NCBI RefSeq assembly: GCF_051014685.1
Contig: NC_135048.1
Coordinates: 23,330,543 to 23,394,542, forward strand
DNA length: 64,000 bases
Reading direction: 5' to 3'
Origin: Ptiloglossa arizonensis
Taxonomy: Eukaryota > Arthropoda > Insecta > Hymenoptera > Colletidae
Shown: positions 1-12,320 of the stretch, piece by piece
Layout of the letters: each line of letters starts with the position of its first letter
Numbering within the stretch: the first letter of the stretch is position 1
Position numbers and translations under genes: made by a program
Notes under the pieces: model-generated
What the model was told of the DNA's origin: nothing
The model's input: the letters and a program-made list of their open reading frames with translations, nothing else
Database searches by the model: none

Positions 1-360
1 CTCTAGTTAAAAATGAGTTAATATGACATAATTTATATCTAGTATAACTATAACTATATCCAATTTGAAACCAGGGATCTTTAGCGAAAAAAATTATGTA
101 ACAGAATCAGAATCGCATCTGCAAGACTCGAACATCGGTCTTCAGGATTCTAGTTCGAGATTATATAAGAGAGCAATTATGGAAAACATTAAAATTTCAG
201 CGAAGATGAAAAGATTCTCTTTAAAAACATTTGTTATCAAAATTGATGACCATTAACGGCTAATATTCTAGGATTGCGTATACCATCGACCCCTACATTT
301 TCCGTTGAACTTCGTCCAAAAAGCGGACTTCGGTCGTAATCTCCTCTTGCATATCCTAGA

Positions 361-3300
361 TTAATTACCTGATTGAGTTGCCGGAGATTCTTCGTCTCCT
401 TGACCTGGACTCAATATAGCTTCTTTAATTTGACTGTTTACACCCTTTGGATCTAGATCTGTCGCCCAACTAAAGTACATTAGCGCAAGATGTGTATTAC
501 CCAACTTTTTATGCACCTAAACAAAAAATGAACATAAATAAAGAAATGCCAAACATGCAACATGATGTAAATAAATAATAATAATTTTTACTTTTCCTAT
601 CGAATAATAGACTAGAGACTCTTTGGGTACAATATTTTTCAACTCCTCGAATTCCCTAAGCGCTTCTGCGTGTCGACCAATTGAGAAATTAATACTTGCA
701 CGATGAAATTTGCATAATGTATTGTTGTGATCGTTTGCGATCGCAGTATTTAAAGTCTTTAAAGCTTGATCAGTTTTCTTTAGTGCATGTTGCACAACAC
801 CGATATGACACATTATCGCAGAATTCTGCGGATTAATTTGCAATGCACGTTTGAAATGCAATTCCGCCAGGCTATATTGCTCCTGCTTGGAGAATATTGT
901 TCCTAAACCAAACCTACAAAACAAAAATCATAAATTGTAATTATCCCAATCAATTGTGCTACTCAAACCAATAGATTCATTTCTGAGTTTTTAATATTTT
1001 AGATGGCTGTGGTCAATATTTCTTTAAAACTCTAATAAAATCTATACATTTGGTTTAAAAAGACTTACCATGCATTATAATGCCTAGAATCAAGCCTAAT
1101 GGCGTTACGAAATGCAGTGATGGCCTTATCCAATTCTTCTGTCATAACATATTCATGACCAAGAAGTGTATAGGCATATGGAAAATTGGGATCTACCTAT
1201 AAATTTTTCAAACATGCAACTTTCATTCTAGTTATAGATAAATTTAATAAAGTGAAGATTAGAATAAATACCCAACATACCTGAATAGCTCTTTGAAAGA
1301 ATTTAATTGCTGTTTCATGTTCTGTTTGTGCAGAAAATAGGTTTCCAGTAGCGCACCAAGCAGCTGGGGAATTGCGATCTTCGGAAACAAGTTCTTGTGC
1401 AAGAGTAGAGAGCTGTACTTCAGCATGCAAATGCCATAAAACGGTACTATAAATTTCCATAAGTTCAGTCCTTTGAGGTTCCAGTTGTCTCACTTCTGCA
1501 AAATAACTATATACCAACGAATGTTAAATTATAATTTCATAGAAATCAATTTATTTAAATTTAAATTAATAAATACAAGTTTACTGGACTTTTACCTAGC
1601 AGCTTTTTTATAATCTATCATCTCAAAATGTGCACGAGCTAACATTGATAACACCCATCCTGTGTTATAATGTCGTGCTGGGAGAATACTTAATATTTCA
1701 TCGGCTTGGGTACAATTAAATTGACTTAAATGTTGATATGCCAATCCTAATTCACGTAGCAGTGACATTAAACCCTCTAAAAACATAAGAAAAACATAAT
1801 TATGTTTAAAAAGACAATTAATATATTTTTTAAATCAAATATATGATGTTACAACATACCAGCACATTGTTTCTGAAGTGTTACTGCACAGAAATTGATA
1901 CTACTTTGATTGTTCAATGCATTTACATTAGCTACAGCCTTTTCTGATGTGATAGTTTCCGTTTTTTCCTTTTCATTTCGATTTCTCTCATTTAACTCGT
2001 TAAAACTGGCTTTATTTAAATTAGTCTTTGAAAGTCTAGCCTTCGTTTTTCGAGATGGTGATTTAGGTGTAGCAAATTTAGTTCTATTAGGAGATTTATT
2101 ATTTTCCTAATAAAGAAATATATCAGTTGTACTTCTAAATGATATACAAATAATATTTAAATATATTCAGAAATGAAAATTAAAAAAAAAGAAGTAATTA
2201 CCTTCACTGAATAGCTGTGACTAAAGAGTCTTGATGAACGCCTAACATTGGTACCTTGTAGTGTTGGTGCTGCAGGTGTTGGAGTAGTAGGCGTTACTGT
2301 TACAATATTAGCGCTATTACTTGTATTTCCCGACTGTGAAAATACTGGTTTTCCTTGCTGCAAAGGTGTTTCTTTTCTTGACATTAATTGCTGTGGAATA
2401 AAACATTATATAACACATTGCACAATACGATATGTGTTGCATATTTAAAAATATGATAATTGATATTTAAATCTTACCCCCACATGGGCCCTTAAACTAG
2501 TGACACGTTTTACTAAACTTTTCTGATCATTAGTTTCTGTAAGAGTAGTATGTGAAGGTAGAACTGTTGGTTCGGGTGTATTACTTTCCAAAGGTAAGAT
2601 ACCAAAACTTGGTGTAAGAGGGCTCATAGTATTATTAAACATACTACGGTATCGTGGAAGTTTAGCTCTTGGCGATATCGAAGAACAATTACTATAATGT
2701 GTAGGTAAGTTTTGTGGGCTCTCATCTGCAGAAGAATATAACCGTATAGCAGGTCCTATACCATTCATTATAGTTGATGCTGTTGTCATTTGTGCAGGAG
2801 TACTAAAAGATGTAAATAATGCAGTAACATGATATAAACATATATACATTGCCACAATAAATGTGTACATACACACTGGTGCCATTTGTAGTAGGTGTAC
2901 CATTTGAATTATTAGTAGGTACAATGAGATCAGATTCAGTGGCATATATGGGAGTAGATATACTACCATGGCACATTGCAAAATTGTCTAACTTATCTAA
3001 CTGAAAAATTTTTGCAGGATCTACTACTTCACCAACATTACACAATTCTTCAAACGAATGCCAAAGAAACGGATTCAACTTTAAAGCCAATTTATGTGCA
3101 TCATTTCCCTTTGCAGTGCGCATCATTTTGTAATAAATCTTAGCTATAATCTGAAGTGAAAAACATGCATGTTCACCAAACTGAGTTATGATTTCTTCTA
3201 AATTTTTCAATTGTTTGTAGTATCCTCCTATTATCGCTGCTTCTGCTTCTGCATATCTAAAAATTTAAATATTGGGACATAGTAACATAAAAAAAACATT

Positions 3301-4201
3301 AAAATAAAGTAATTTTACACTTACTTTTCTAAATCATAACAACATTTTGCCAAGAGAAATCTGCATTGTGCAGAATTTGGGGATTTTTTAGAAAGTAATG
3401 CATAAGCTTGTCTAACTCGTCCTGAACGATAATAACATGTTGCCAAAAGGAATAAAGTTTCTTCAGTGTCAACTATAAAATACTTCAATTAGTAACATAA
3501 TATTATAATTATAGGATACAAAGATAAATTAATTAATTAAAAAGTCATATCTAAAAAAGATCAAAAACTTGCCTTCCGCACACAACCTTTCTGCTAAAAA
3601 TATTGCATCTGGATAAGCATAATGATTTAAACAATGCCATATGGCTGCCTGTAATTATATATAGCATAATATACTGACAAAACATGTGTGAATATACAAC
3701 AATGAAAGTGATTAATTATTATGCTCCTACAAAACACGAAATACATACATGGTGTCTATATAATTAATAGTCTACAAAATAACAAATTCAAAGTAATCCA
3801 AATTTATAAATTTAGATATAAAATACGAGAAAAAACTCATAAACGTCGTAAACGTTTGTACTTATTTATAGTCCTATCCCCTTCCATTTACGTCCATTTC
3901 GTAAAAGCAAACAACCCTAAAGAAGTACACCCTCACGGAAAAATGCATTTACTGGAATATTGGATACAATCTTGATGACTTGCTAAAAGGTATAATTTCA
4001 CCAAACAAATACAACATCATAGGATACTGCGCAAATCTTGAAATCCATTTCTTGTTGAGAAAGAAATATACGCACAAACAGTTTAAATTTCTGATGTCAG
4101 TATCAATAAGTGTGGATGCGCCCCGATAGAAAATCGCACGTCACTGGCAGTCTCCTTCTAAACTCTAATGATTTTACCTGCACTGGCTCCTGTACGATCA
4201 T
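361..4201 (-). CDS. CDC27: Anaphase-promoting complex subunit 3 (CDC27)
   Basis: TPR scaffold subunit of the APC/C ubiquitin ligase, which binds CDC20/CDH1 activators through their IR tails and drives mitotic exit. Twelve coding exons on the minus strand: 4201-4178, 3648-3573, 3472-3325, 3256-2873, 2802-2478, 2390-2202, 2106-1860, 1777-1597, 1506-1281, 1196-1069, 913-592, 516-361; all phases agree and give 801 residues (human 824). The N-terminus reads MIVQEPVQAAIW, as in the family. The middle is a low-complexity linker with PLTPSFGILPLE, a signature of animal CDC27. The C-terminal half is a TPR array including KSPNR-linker, GLMSLLRELG, CATGNLFS, KFFQRAIQ, LGHEYVMTEELDKA and ALMYFSWATDLDP. 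The second intron uses a GC donor (3572-3571). The 8-codon first coding exon lies 1.4 kb from brn on the other strand. Confidence 0.97.
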
Positions 4202-5643
4202 CGTTCACACGGCAAGCTCGGTCATATAAGAATAATCTCAAACGTTTCAAGGAAATTTAACGAAGAAAATCCAAAGTCGAATGACTGCTGTGTATAAAAA
4301 TTTCTTAGGAGTCCATCTTTGCTCCGATTCTTTTGAAGTGAACAACTGACTTCAGAACAAAGGTTTGCCAACATTACAGAAACGTCATCTCTAAAAGAAA
4401 TTAATAGATATATGTACATAAGTGTTGTAGCTATATTCAGAGAGCAAATGTCCATGTTCAATAGCTTTGCTATACAAATATAAATAATGTTAAATTGATT
4501 ACCAACGTATTTTATTAACACTTTTTAAACGCACAGAACATGCGAAAACTAAATTTTCATAATAATCCGTGTTAATAAATATTTGTGCAAATATTATTTA
4601 AAGTTCTTATAAGGGAAATACATTTTAAATCATTAAAACTTGAAAAATTGTTCATGACATTGGTATTAACTCTTTGAGTGCTATGGATGCATATATGAGT
4701 AGAGAAAGCTATTGATGTGGACTATGGGCGCATATATCCATCCAAAGAAAGTTATTGGTGCAAACTGTAAACACGTATACATCTGTTCAAAAATAACTTT
4801 CTCGTATTATTTAATTCGGGATAAAAGAATTACAATTATAATTTAGTTGTACCTTGTACGTTCAATCGTCAAAATTCACGTTAGTAAAAAAATATTCTGT
4901 CTACAGCGATCGCAACCGCTGGACGCGCCGTTCATGCGAATTACTTCGACCAAGAGTAATCACGATTCAAAGGGTTAAAATAATTACTATATAGGTATAT
5001 GAACATGCTGCATTAGCAGTAATAACTGCAGATATGTATGTTTATCATATTCCTCTATGCTTTCTCTTAACACTTGATTTTGAAAGCATTATAAAATGCC
5101 AGACAATTTTTGAAAATCCAAACAAATAATTTTACTACGTTTGGTTGGTAACACGAAAATGCAACTTCTTACCGTAGACTTCTTACCGTAATAGTATCAC
5201 AATATTTATAGAAATTTGATAATTATGACATATGCTTCATTAAGCATTTAACAAATTTTAATACATAAATAAATTAATAGGTTTAAATTACTATTTTTAT
5301 ATATATATACATGTATATCTCAATTGGTTACACAAATATTAGTCATTGCAATAAGAATAAACGCATATCATCTTAAACTTAAGCAATATATTTAATAAAT
5401 TTTACTGTAAATACAATTTTAAAGTAACGTTTTAAAAGAGAAACATTAATTTAATTAAGATATTAATATGAAAAAAGTGTATTTAAGCAATTTTGCTTGT
5501 AAATTATACATTTGGTAACTGTGTAAGTATTTATTTAGATACATCTTAAAATACGTATTTAAATATAAAATAAATACGTATTGTTTTACAGATTCTATAA
5601 ATACTAAAAAGACTATGATTATGTAATATTTTACACTGCAAAG
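4202..5643. other. Intergenic, shared 5' region of CDC27 and brn
   Basis: Spacer between divergent genes. It should hold the CDC27 5' UTR and promoter on its left and the brn 5' UTR on its right. A good acceptor (TTTTACAG ending at 5591) suggests that brn has a 5' UTR intron. A piggyBac-type MITE occupies 4666-4978. The rest is AT-rich with no credible coding region; open frames at 4222-4521 lack family similarity. Confidence 0.6.
4666..4978. mobile_element. piggyBac-type MITE (nonautonomous)
   Basis: A 313-bp unit bounded by TTAA on both sides (4666-4669 and 4975-4978), the target duplication of piggyBac elements. The left end reads CTCTTTGAGT and the right end, on the opposite strand, CCCTTTGAAT, so the first ten bases match at eight positions. 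Inside the left half are three diverged tandem copies of a 42-43 base unit (4678-4719, 4720-4762, 4763-4803), each with a TATGG-GCATATAT-like core and an AAAG-TATTG-like core. There is no transposase frame. Family assignment is by ends and target site only. Confidence 0.7.
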
Positions 5644-7056
5644 ATGTATTGTTTATTACGTCCTTGTTTCCACACAAGTTTTCATCTTGCCTCAAAAATC
5701 AGATTAAAATATGTTTGCATTTGTATTGGCTTTATCATGCTCCTTGATTTTTTTGGAGCATTCACACATTTTCTTGAAGTCACATATGATTCAAATTTTG
5801 TTTATCCTTATGAAGGCAGTACACATGAATTTGTAAATGCATTACGACATAATGAAAAACCTACTGTTGATCCTATAAATAAGTACAATTATACATTTGT
5901 ACTAGATAATAAACAAAAATGCATAGATGCAGCATATAGCAGTTTTCGTGTTGTATACGTAGTAAAATCTGCCATAGAACATTTTGAAAGAAGATTGGCA
6001 ATTAGAAACTCTTGGGGTTTTGAAAAGAGATTCTTTGATGTACCTTCAAGAACAATTTTTATATTAGGTGTACATCCATCTGATAATGTACTTCAAGCAA
6101 AAGTAGAGATAGAGGCTGCAAAATATAAAGATATTGTACAAGGAAATTTCACAGACACATATTACAATAACACTATTAAAACCATGATGGGTTTTAAGTG
6201 GTTAGTAGAACATTGTTCAAATTCAAAGTTTTATATGTTTATTGATGATGATATCTATGTTTCGGTGAAAAATGTTTTGAGATTCATAAGAAATCCAGCT
6301 AACTATCCAGATTATTTGAAAGAACCCAAAAAATTTGGAGCTCATAAAAGAGAAATTAAAGATTCTCAGGAAACAGAAGAATCAGATATCATGAATTTAA
6401 TTCCACAGGAAAATGTTTATAATTCGAATAAAAAATATTCATTTATACCAAAAAACTTAAAAGAAACACTTCCTATGGATAATATTACTCCCAAATTAAA
6501 ACAAAACGTTCATAATAAGACTTCAAATACTATTTCTGGACTTATCAATAATTTTACACAAAAGTATATAAAATATAGGAACAATGTAAAATTTACCCAA
6601 GCAAAACTTGTAAGTAATGAACTTACATTGAAGAGAAGAAGAAGACAAATTTTTGATTTTGAACTTCCAGAAGATGTTAGGTTATTTGCAGGGTTTGTAG
6701 TTGTAGCTTCACCCCATCGTCATAAATCTTCTAAATGGTATGTTTCTCTTAATGAGTACCCTTACCACCTATGGCCACCATATGTTACAGGTGGTGCATA
6801 TATATTATCCAAAGAAGCTCTTTTGGACATGTATTATACTAGTTTTTATACAAAACATTTCAAATTTGATGATGTTTTTTTGGGCTTAGTTGCAAAGAAA
6901 GCAGACATTGAGCTTTTTCATTGTGAAGAATTTCATTTTTATAAGAAGGATTATACAAAATTTAATTATAAGTATGTAATAAGTTCTCATGGATATGAAA
7001 ATCCAAATGAGTTACTGAATGTATGGAATGAACAAAAAGCTCTTGGTAATGCATAA
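5644..7056 (+). CDS. brn: Beta-1,3-glycosyltransferase brainiac
   Basis: Golgi type II GT31 enzyme; fly Brainiac adds beta-1,3-GlcNAc to mannosyl-glucosylceramide in glycosphingolipid synthesis, needed for Notch/EGFR-dependent epithelial patterning. Single exon, 470 residues. A membrane anchor lies at about residues 24-43. Conserved blocks follow: RRLAIRNSWGFE, the DXD metal site IDDDIYVS (201-203), FAGFVVVASPHRHKSSKWYV, the WPPYVTGGAYILS block, and FDDVFLGLVA at about residue 408. Fly Brn is about 325 residues; the excess is mostly a K/N/S-rich insert of about 115 residues (roughly 230-345) ending in KRRRRQ. It carries several N-glycosylation sequons. No frame break occurs and the insert is not flanked by usable splice sites that keep frame. 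Confidence 0.95.
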   Translation: MYCLLRPCFHTSFHLASKIRLKYVCICIGFIMLLDFFGAFTHFLEVTYDSNFVYPYEGSTHEFVNALRHNEKPTVDPINKYNYTFVLDNKQKCIDAAYSSFRVVYVVKSAIEHFERRLAIRNSWGFEKRFFDVPSRTIFILGVHPSDNVLQAKVEIEAAKYKDIVQGNFTDTYYNNTIKTMMGFKWLVEHCSNSKFYMFIDDDIYVSVKNVLRFIRNPANYPDYLKEPKKFGAHKREIKDSQETEESDIMNLIPQENVYNSNKKYSFIPKNLKETLPMDNITPKLKQNVHNKTSNTISGLINNFTQKYIKYRNNVKFTQAKLVSNELTLKRRRRQIFDFELPEDVRLFAGFVVVASPHRHKSSKWYVSLNEYPYHLWPPYVTGGAYILSKEALLDMYYTSFYTKHFKFDDVFLGLVAKKADIELFHCEEFHFYKKDYTKFNYKYVISSHGYENPNELLNVWNEQKALGNA

Positions 7057-7875
7057 ATATTTATTATCTGGAAACATTATTATATACAATTTTTAAATAA
7101 GAATAAACAAGAAACATTATTGTGGTTCCATACCATTTATATTATCAAATCAATATTTTGATAATTGTAGTTGCTCTTATTTATAATACTTATTTATCAA
7201 CTACCTTAAGTTATTATTAAAAAGATAGTAAATGTGTTATTTATTAAATGTAAGTTATATTTAAATAATAGAATGCAAGTTAATAAAGAAGTATATAAAA
7301 ATATTTTAAATATTTTTTATATAGAATTAATTTAATGTAAAAAAATAGATTCAGAAACACTTTGATACTTAAAACAGATATAAATATATTAGTCAGTCTT
7401 TATGTACATAACAAGACATTAGACAGAATTCGGTTATTATAATACTTTTATGTAAATAACAAAGCAGAAAACTAATATTAGTACAAGTTATTACAGTCAA
7501 TACTAAAAAGATGTTAAATATCAATATATTGAATATATTCAATGTAATATTCAATACATGATATGGGTATTATTTACTTATAAACTGTTAAAAAGTAAGA
7601 AATGACCATTGCTTTAGTAATGACCATTCTACTGTAAGAGTAAAGGTATAAATATATTGTAAGAAAACATTAAAACAAAATAGTAAAATATGTTAATATG
7701 TAAATATGATAGGAATTAAAAAAAAGAATTTGTGAATTTTAAGAAATATTTACAATTTTGTACTTCTCAAACTGTTATTAACAGCTTTGTCTCTATTGAT
7801 ATTCTTATTTATAAATATATTTTTTAAATTTATGTACTTCATATTTTTTAATTCCATGCACTCTTTAATGTGTAT
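7057..7875. other. Convergent 3' flanks of brn and SSNA1
   Basis: AT-rich sequence between two convergent genes, probably both 3' UTRs. I see no coding region, RNA gene or mobile-element signature apart from homopolymer and AT-simple tracts. Confidence 0.5.
7102..7107 (+). terminator. Poly(A) signal for brn
   Basis: AATAAA 45 bases after the brn stop codon. It is the first canonical signal downstream. Confidence 0.5.
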
Positions 7876-8662
7876 TTATGGTTGATATTGTTGTTTCTCC
7901 ATATTTGCTTTACCTAATGTTTGATCTAGATTTGAAGCTTCTCGTTTAAGCATATTTAGTAGCAGCTGTGAACCCTCCAAAATCTGCAATAACATTAAGT
8001 TTTATATTAACTATTATATATTTATAAGATAATAATGAAGCTACTTTTAAAATTATTTAAATTCAAAATTTGTAAGAATAATGTAGAAAACGTGTTTATT
8101 TTAAAAGTATAGAATATTTATGAAACTAAAAAGAAGTATTAATTACAAATAAATATACCTTTATATATGCTGCTTCTGTGTCAGCAATGGTCCTGTCATA
8201 TTCATTTTTAACAGCTATTCTTTTAGTTAAACTATTATTTAAGCGCGTTAATTTATAAGACAATTTTTCTATTTCTCTTTGCAAATTATTTTTTTCTTTC
8301 TCCTGTAATTCAATTTGAGTTTGCAATTCTGTACGTCTCGATTTCATTTCTTCTAAACCTAAAGAGTATTAAAAACTAGTGAAATAATATTCAAAGTACA
8401 TGAATCTAAAACAACCAATTTTATAAGTAAAACAATAAATTATATAAGTATGTGTGTGTCATACACATTCTGTAATTATGTTTTAAAATAAAATGACTAA
8501 CAGTCAAATTAAATTTTTCACTCATTATAAAAATGATGAATATAAATTTAAATATAAATATGAATATAAATTGCTAAATATAAATTATAGGTTATATCGA
8601 AGTCATTTACACTTTACAAGTTCTTGATTATATGTTTGTAAAGCCGCACCGTGCTGAGACAT
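7876..8662 (-). CDS. SSNA1: Microtubule nucleation factor SSNA1 (NA14)
   Basis: Small coiled-coil protein of centrosomes, basal bodies and axon branch points that self-assembles into fibrils and nucleates or branches microtubules. Three exons: 8662-8611, 8358-8159, 7983-7876, giving 119 residues, the same length as human SSNA1. The start reads MSQHGAALQTYNQELVKC, the family N-terminus; the middle is one long coiled coil with LNNSLTKRIAVKNEYDRTI and ADTEAAYIK; the end has ILEGSQLLLNMLKRE, equivalent to the vertebrate C-terminus. Splice phases are 1 and 0, all GT-AG. It is convergent with brn and divergent from the two-pass membrane gene. Confidence 0.95.
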
Positions 8663-11151
8663 TTCAAACCCTCCATGCACAAAATAATAATCACAATATG
8701 TCTACAACAAAAAAAAAAAACAGAATTTTGTCCACTAACAAAATTTACTGACAATTTACTCCAAATAGATAAGAGTATACAACCAAACAAGCGTTTCAGT
8801 TTTACCGCGAACTTTAGAAGAAGTTACTTTCAACGCATGCGCAATTGTCAATATAAAATTTTTCGTTAGAATTTAAAAATCATAATTATAATTTATTTAT
8901 GATAACAGTATATTTAATATACACTTAGAAGTGCATGTTTCAAAAATTCTAAATTCTAATGTGTTGTATAATGTATGTATTTCTTACACAAAACATGCTT
9001 TAAAACAAATATTCAATCTACATTTGTTGAATATAGTATTTCACATTATGTTTACTTATATACAGATGAGAATCTATAGAGTATTTTATAAACAATATTA
9101 GTTCAATTTTTTAATAATAAAAAGATGTAAATATTATAGCAAATATTTGAAATTATTAAATACATATTATTGAATATGTTATAATATTGCAGTACATATG
9201 AATATTTAAATATTTAGTAATTTATATGAATGAGTAAAATAAAGTTATTATAATATTTTTAATAATTGTAATGAAGATATTTTAATAAGTGTCTACCTCT
9301 ATAAATCAAGCAATTAAAGTTTAAAAGTTACATTTTATTTAATAACAGAATGTTGCATCAAAGAAAAACAATGCAGCTCTTCGCCTTGCCTATTAAAGGC
9401 TTCATGATGTGCTTTCGTCCGGCAAGCTACAATAAATGCACCTTTCGCTCGGAATCTTCATTCTAGCAGAAAGCGTGAAAGCCACAGAAACCTGTACAGT
9501 TGTGCTCTACCTACATTGATCGATCAAACGTGAATAAATCAATATCATCTAAATAGTGCTTAGAATGATTTCGTGTATATCTTTCAAAATATAGCTATAT
9601 AATGTTTTGTTAAAATATACAATGTATAGTGTACCGTTAATACTAATACGTGTAAAAGCAAATGCACGATATGTTTTGGTATCATTACATGTTTGACCAA
9701 CGTTTTTCGGCGAAAAAAGGACATTTTGTGGATAAACAACAGTTTATAACAACTTGTGAAGTTTTCATACAAAATCTCGATCGATAGCTTATTGATCAAA
9801 TTTACTTTCGACACACTTCTTCAACATGGATATTTCAGGTATGACAATTTTAAGATTAATCTTATTATTTGTGCCATTTGTTAAAGTCTGAAGTCATATC
9901 GAAATTCCTATCTTGCTTCTTCATGTATCTTTATTAGTCAGACGCAAATTTTATTTTGATAATATATCGAAGAAATCAACAAAAATGAAAAACAATATAA
10001 CGTTTGGTCCTAAATTGACATGACTTATGGCGCTTGCGCACGTAAAATCTTCATTCTTATCGTTTCGAGTTTTCATAGCATATAATATATATATCTGCAT
10101 ATATATGTACTTATCGCATAGTGTAGTACATGTGTATATATTTGAACTTCTCATATTATTGCAATTTATTATACAATAAAAATACAGAATATGTATATAT
10201 ACATATTGCATAGTTCTATGCAATAATGAAAGTAATAAAAATTAAACAAAATACTCAAACATATGATTTTAATTCCAGTATTTTTTACATCGCCGATTAC
10301 ATTATAAATTATATTAATTGATATATACGCAAAACAAAATTTTCATTGTACATAAAGTTATATCTTATGTTATATCATCTTTTAATATAAACTATTAAAA
10401 ATATACATGAACAATATTTAAACGTCTAAGCAAGAAAATGAAAATTGCATACCAATGGTGACCATGCCATTTAAAATAATGTTGTTACCGATTGAAGATG
10501 CACACGACCTTGTCAAATGACATCACGATACTAAATTAGGATTTCTTTACCGGCGCAACTGCATTACGACACACTCCATACAATCGAAGAATTCTATGAT
10601 AATTACATGTTTTATAATTCACTTGCAAAGAATGCCACTCCTACTTTATTACCTACGTAGCATTTTGAAAAATCTAATTCACTATTTTATCTTATTCAAT
10701 AAATAACGTTTCATCTATAGTTGATATACCATATTTGTATTTCACGATAAGTATTTATTATTAATAATAATGAATTATATTTATAATAACGTTATATTAT
10801 ACAAAAAAAATTTACTTATTTTTATTAAATAATAATTTTCTTACAGGCAATATTATAAATAATATTCATATGTAAAATTAATATTATTTATTAAAATCTG
10901 TGATACAGTAATGTTCTTTTGTATCATTCAATATTTATTGAGTAAGTTTTATTAAAAGTTATCATTCTTCCAATATATGAAAAATTTTAAATGTGTACTT
11001 CTGCTATTTAAATATTTTTGAATTTTATCATATATCTTTAATTTCTAGTTCATTGTTTTTTTAGATAAAATATTTGTCAGTAATATATAATTTAAATTAA
11101 TCATCAACCTTGTAATTTTTGCAAAAAAAGTGTGCCAACATATTTATTGCA
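8663..11151. other. Intergenic, upstream of SSNA1 and the two-pass protein
   Basis: A 2.5-kb AT-rich spacer. The stretch 9360-9840 is less AT-rich and ends in a donor-like TTTCAG/GTATGA at 9838/9839, so it may be a noncoding first exon of the downstream plus-strand gene; reading the upstream ATG at 9826 through that donor does not join the downstream frame. Nothing else recognisable. Confidence 0.4.
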
Positions 11152-12320
11152 ATGACTCATACTTCAAGATATGTGGGATATCATACTAGTACAAATCGAG
11201 ACTATTTAACTGATGGAGATGAGAGTCACCATGCTCCATCAGATCGCACAATATCTGAATATATTGTTCCCACTGACCACACAACAATGGTAATTTGCAA
11301 TTATACATGTAATTCATATCTATAATTGTAAATTTATGTCACTCATATATAGTAACAGTAAAAACTTGAACGATTCATGTGTTATACACATTTAAATTCT
11401 AGGTAAAAACGATGAAAAAGGATCGTCCAGAGAAATATGAAAAGGAGGAAGGAAGACGATCACGAAGCACACCCAACAGTCGTGTTTCTATACTGTCTGG
11501 ATCTTCCAGGCACAGTCTCCATCCTCTTAGTAAGAGTGCGTCACATGGTAGCATATGTGATAATGGATCAGACATATATGTTACAAGTGCTGCATATAGA
11601 GCAACTTCAGATATAAGGTTGTAAAAGTAACAAATTATAATATTATTTGTGTACCATTATGTTATAAACATTGTTATTTAATCATTAGCCATGTGTCGCA
11701 TCACAGTTTAACTCCAAGCTCAAGACTGGGTCATCGAGCACCAAGTCATTGTAGTTATGGTTCTGCAAAATCAGTAAAATCACATGCATCTAGGAAAGAT
11801 GGTATTATTATAGAAACTATGTCAACACCCAATCCATTTTGTCCAAATACCAAGGGAGTTTGCTGCCTTATGTTGCTTCTTAATCTTGGTTTAATTCTTG
11901 TTACATTAGGTTTTGTTATAGTAATTCAATTTTTTCAACCATTAATAGTTTGGTAAGTACATAGTTAATAAAAATAACTTGCCTCTTAATTCTCTTTCTT
12001 AATTCTATATATTGTAGTATTATACATTGTAGAAATTAACTAAATTGCTATTTTCTTTCAGGATTTTAGGAATAGTGTTTCTTGTATTTGGATTTTTAAC
12101 TTTGATGGGAAGTCTCATATACTGTGTACATGTATTTAGAAATGCAAAGCATCCACAAGACATTAATCCAGAGGATCTTTATTGGACAAGATATTGGCAA
12201 AGACATGTAGGTTCAGCACCTGAAGTATATTATAAGGCTGAAGATAAGTATCAAGATGATGCATACAGTGATCGTTTAAGTAAATATTCAAATAAATATT
12301 ATGATCGTCAAAGATATTGA
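11152..12320 (+). CDS. Unrecognised two-pass membrane protein
   Basis: I do not recognise this gene. Four exons: 11152-11289, 11403-11617, 11689-11952, 12062-12320, 291 residues, phases consistent. Residues 1-174 are hydrophilic and rich in Ser, His, Arg and Tyr (for example RRSRSTPNSRVSILSGSSRH and GSAKSVKSHASRKDG), likely cytosolic and phosphorylated. Two hydrophobic segments follow, at about 175-197 and 203-226, separated by a turn with QPL, so both ends probably lie on the same side. The tail is charged, with DINPEDLYWTRYWQRHVG and a Tyr-rich end KYSNKYYDRQRY. The start was set at the first ATG after in-frame upstream sequence lacking Met. It is convergent with TMEM223. Confidence 0.85.

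Noticed and set aside
3721..3975. 84-codon frame inside CDC27 intron 1
   Set aside because: AT-rich intron sequence with no homology, on the opposite strand to the gene.
6610..6691. Possible intron in brn (GTAAGT donor, TTTGCAG acceptor)
   Set aside because: Its removal (82 bases) would break the frame and delete the conserved LFAG residues just before the acceptor.
9584..10223. Minus-strand frames of 76 and 90 codons upstream of the two-pass protein gene
   Set aside because: Low-complexity Ile/Tyr/His-rich translations over AT repeats; no splice or family support.
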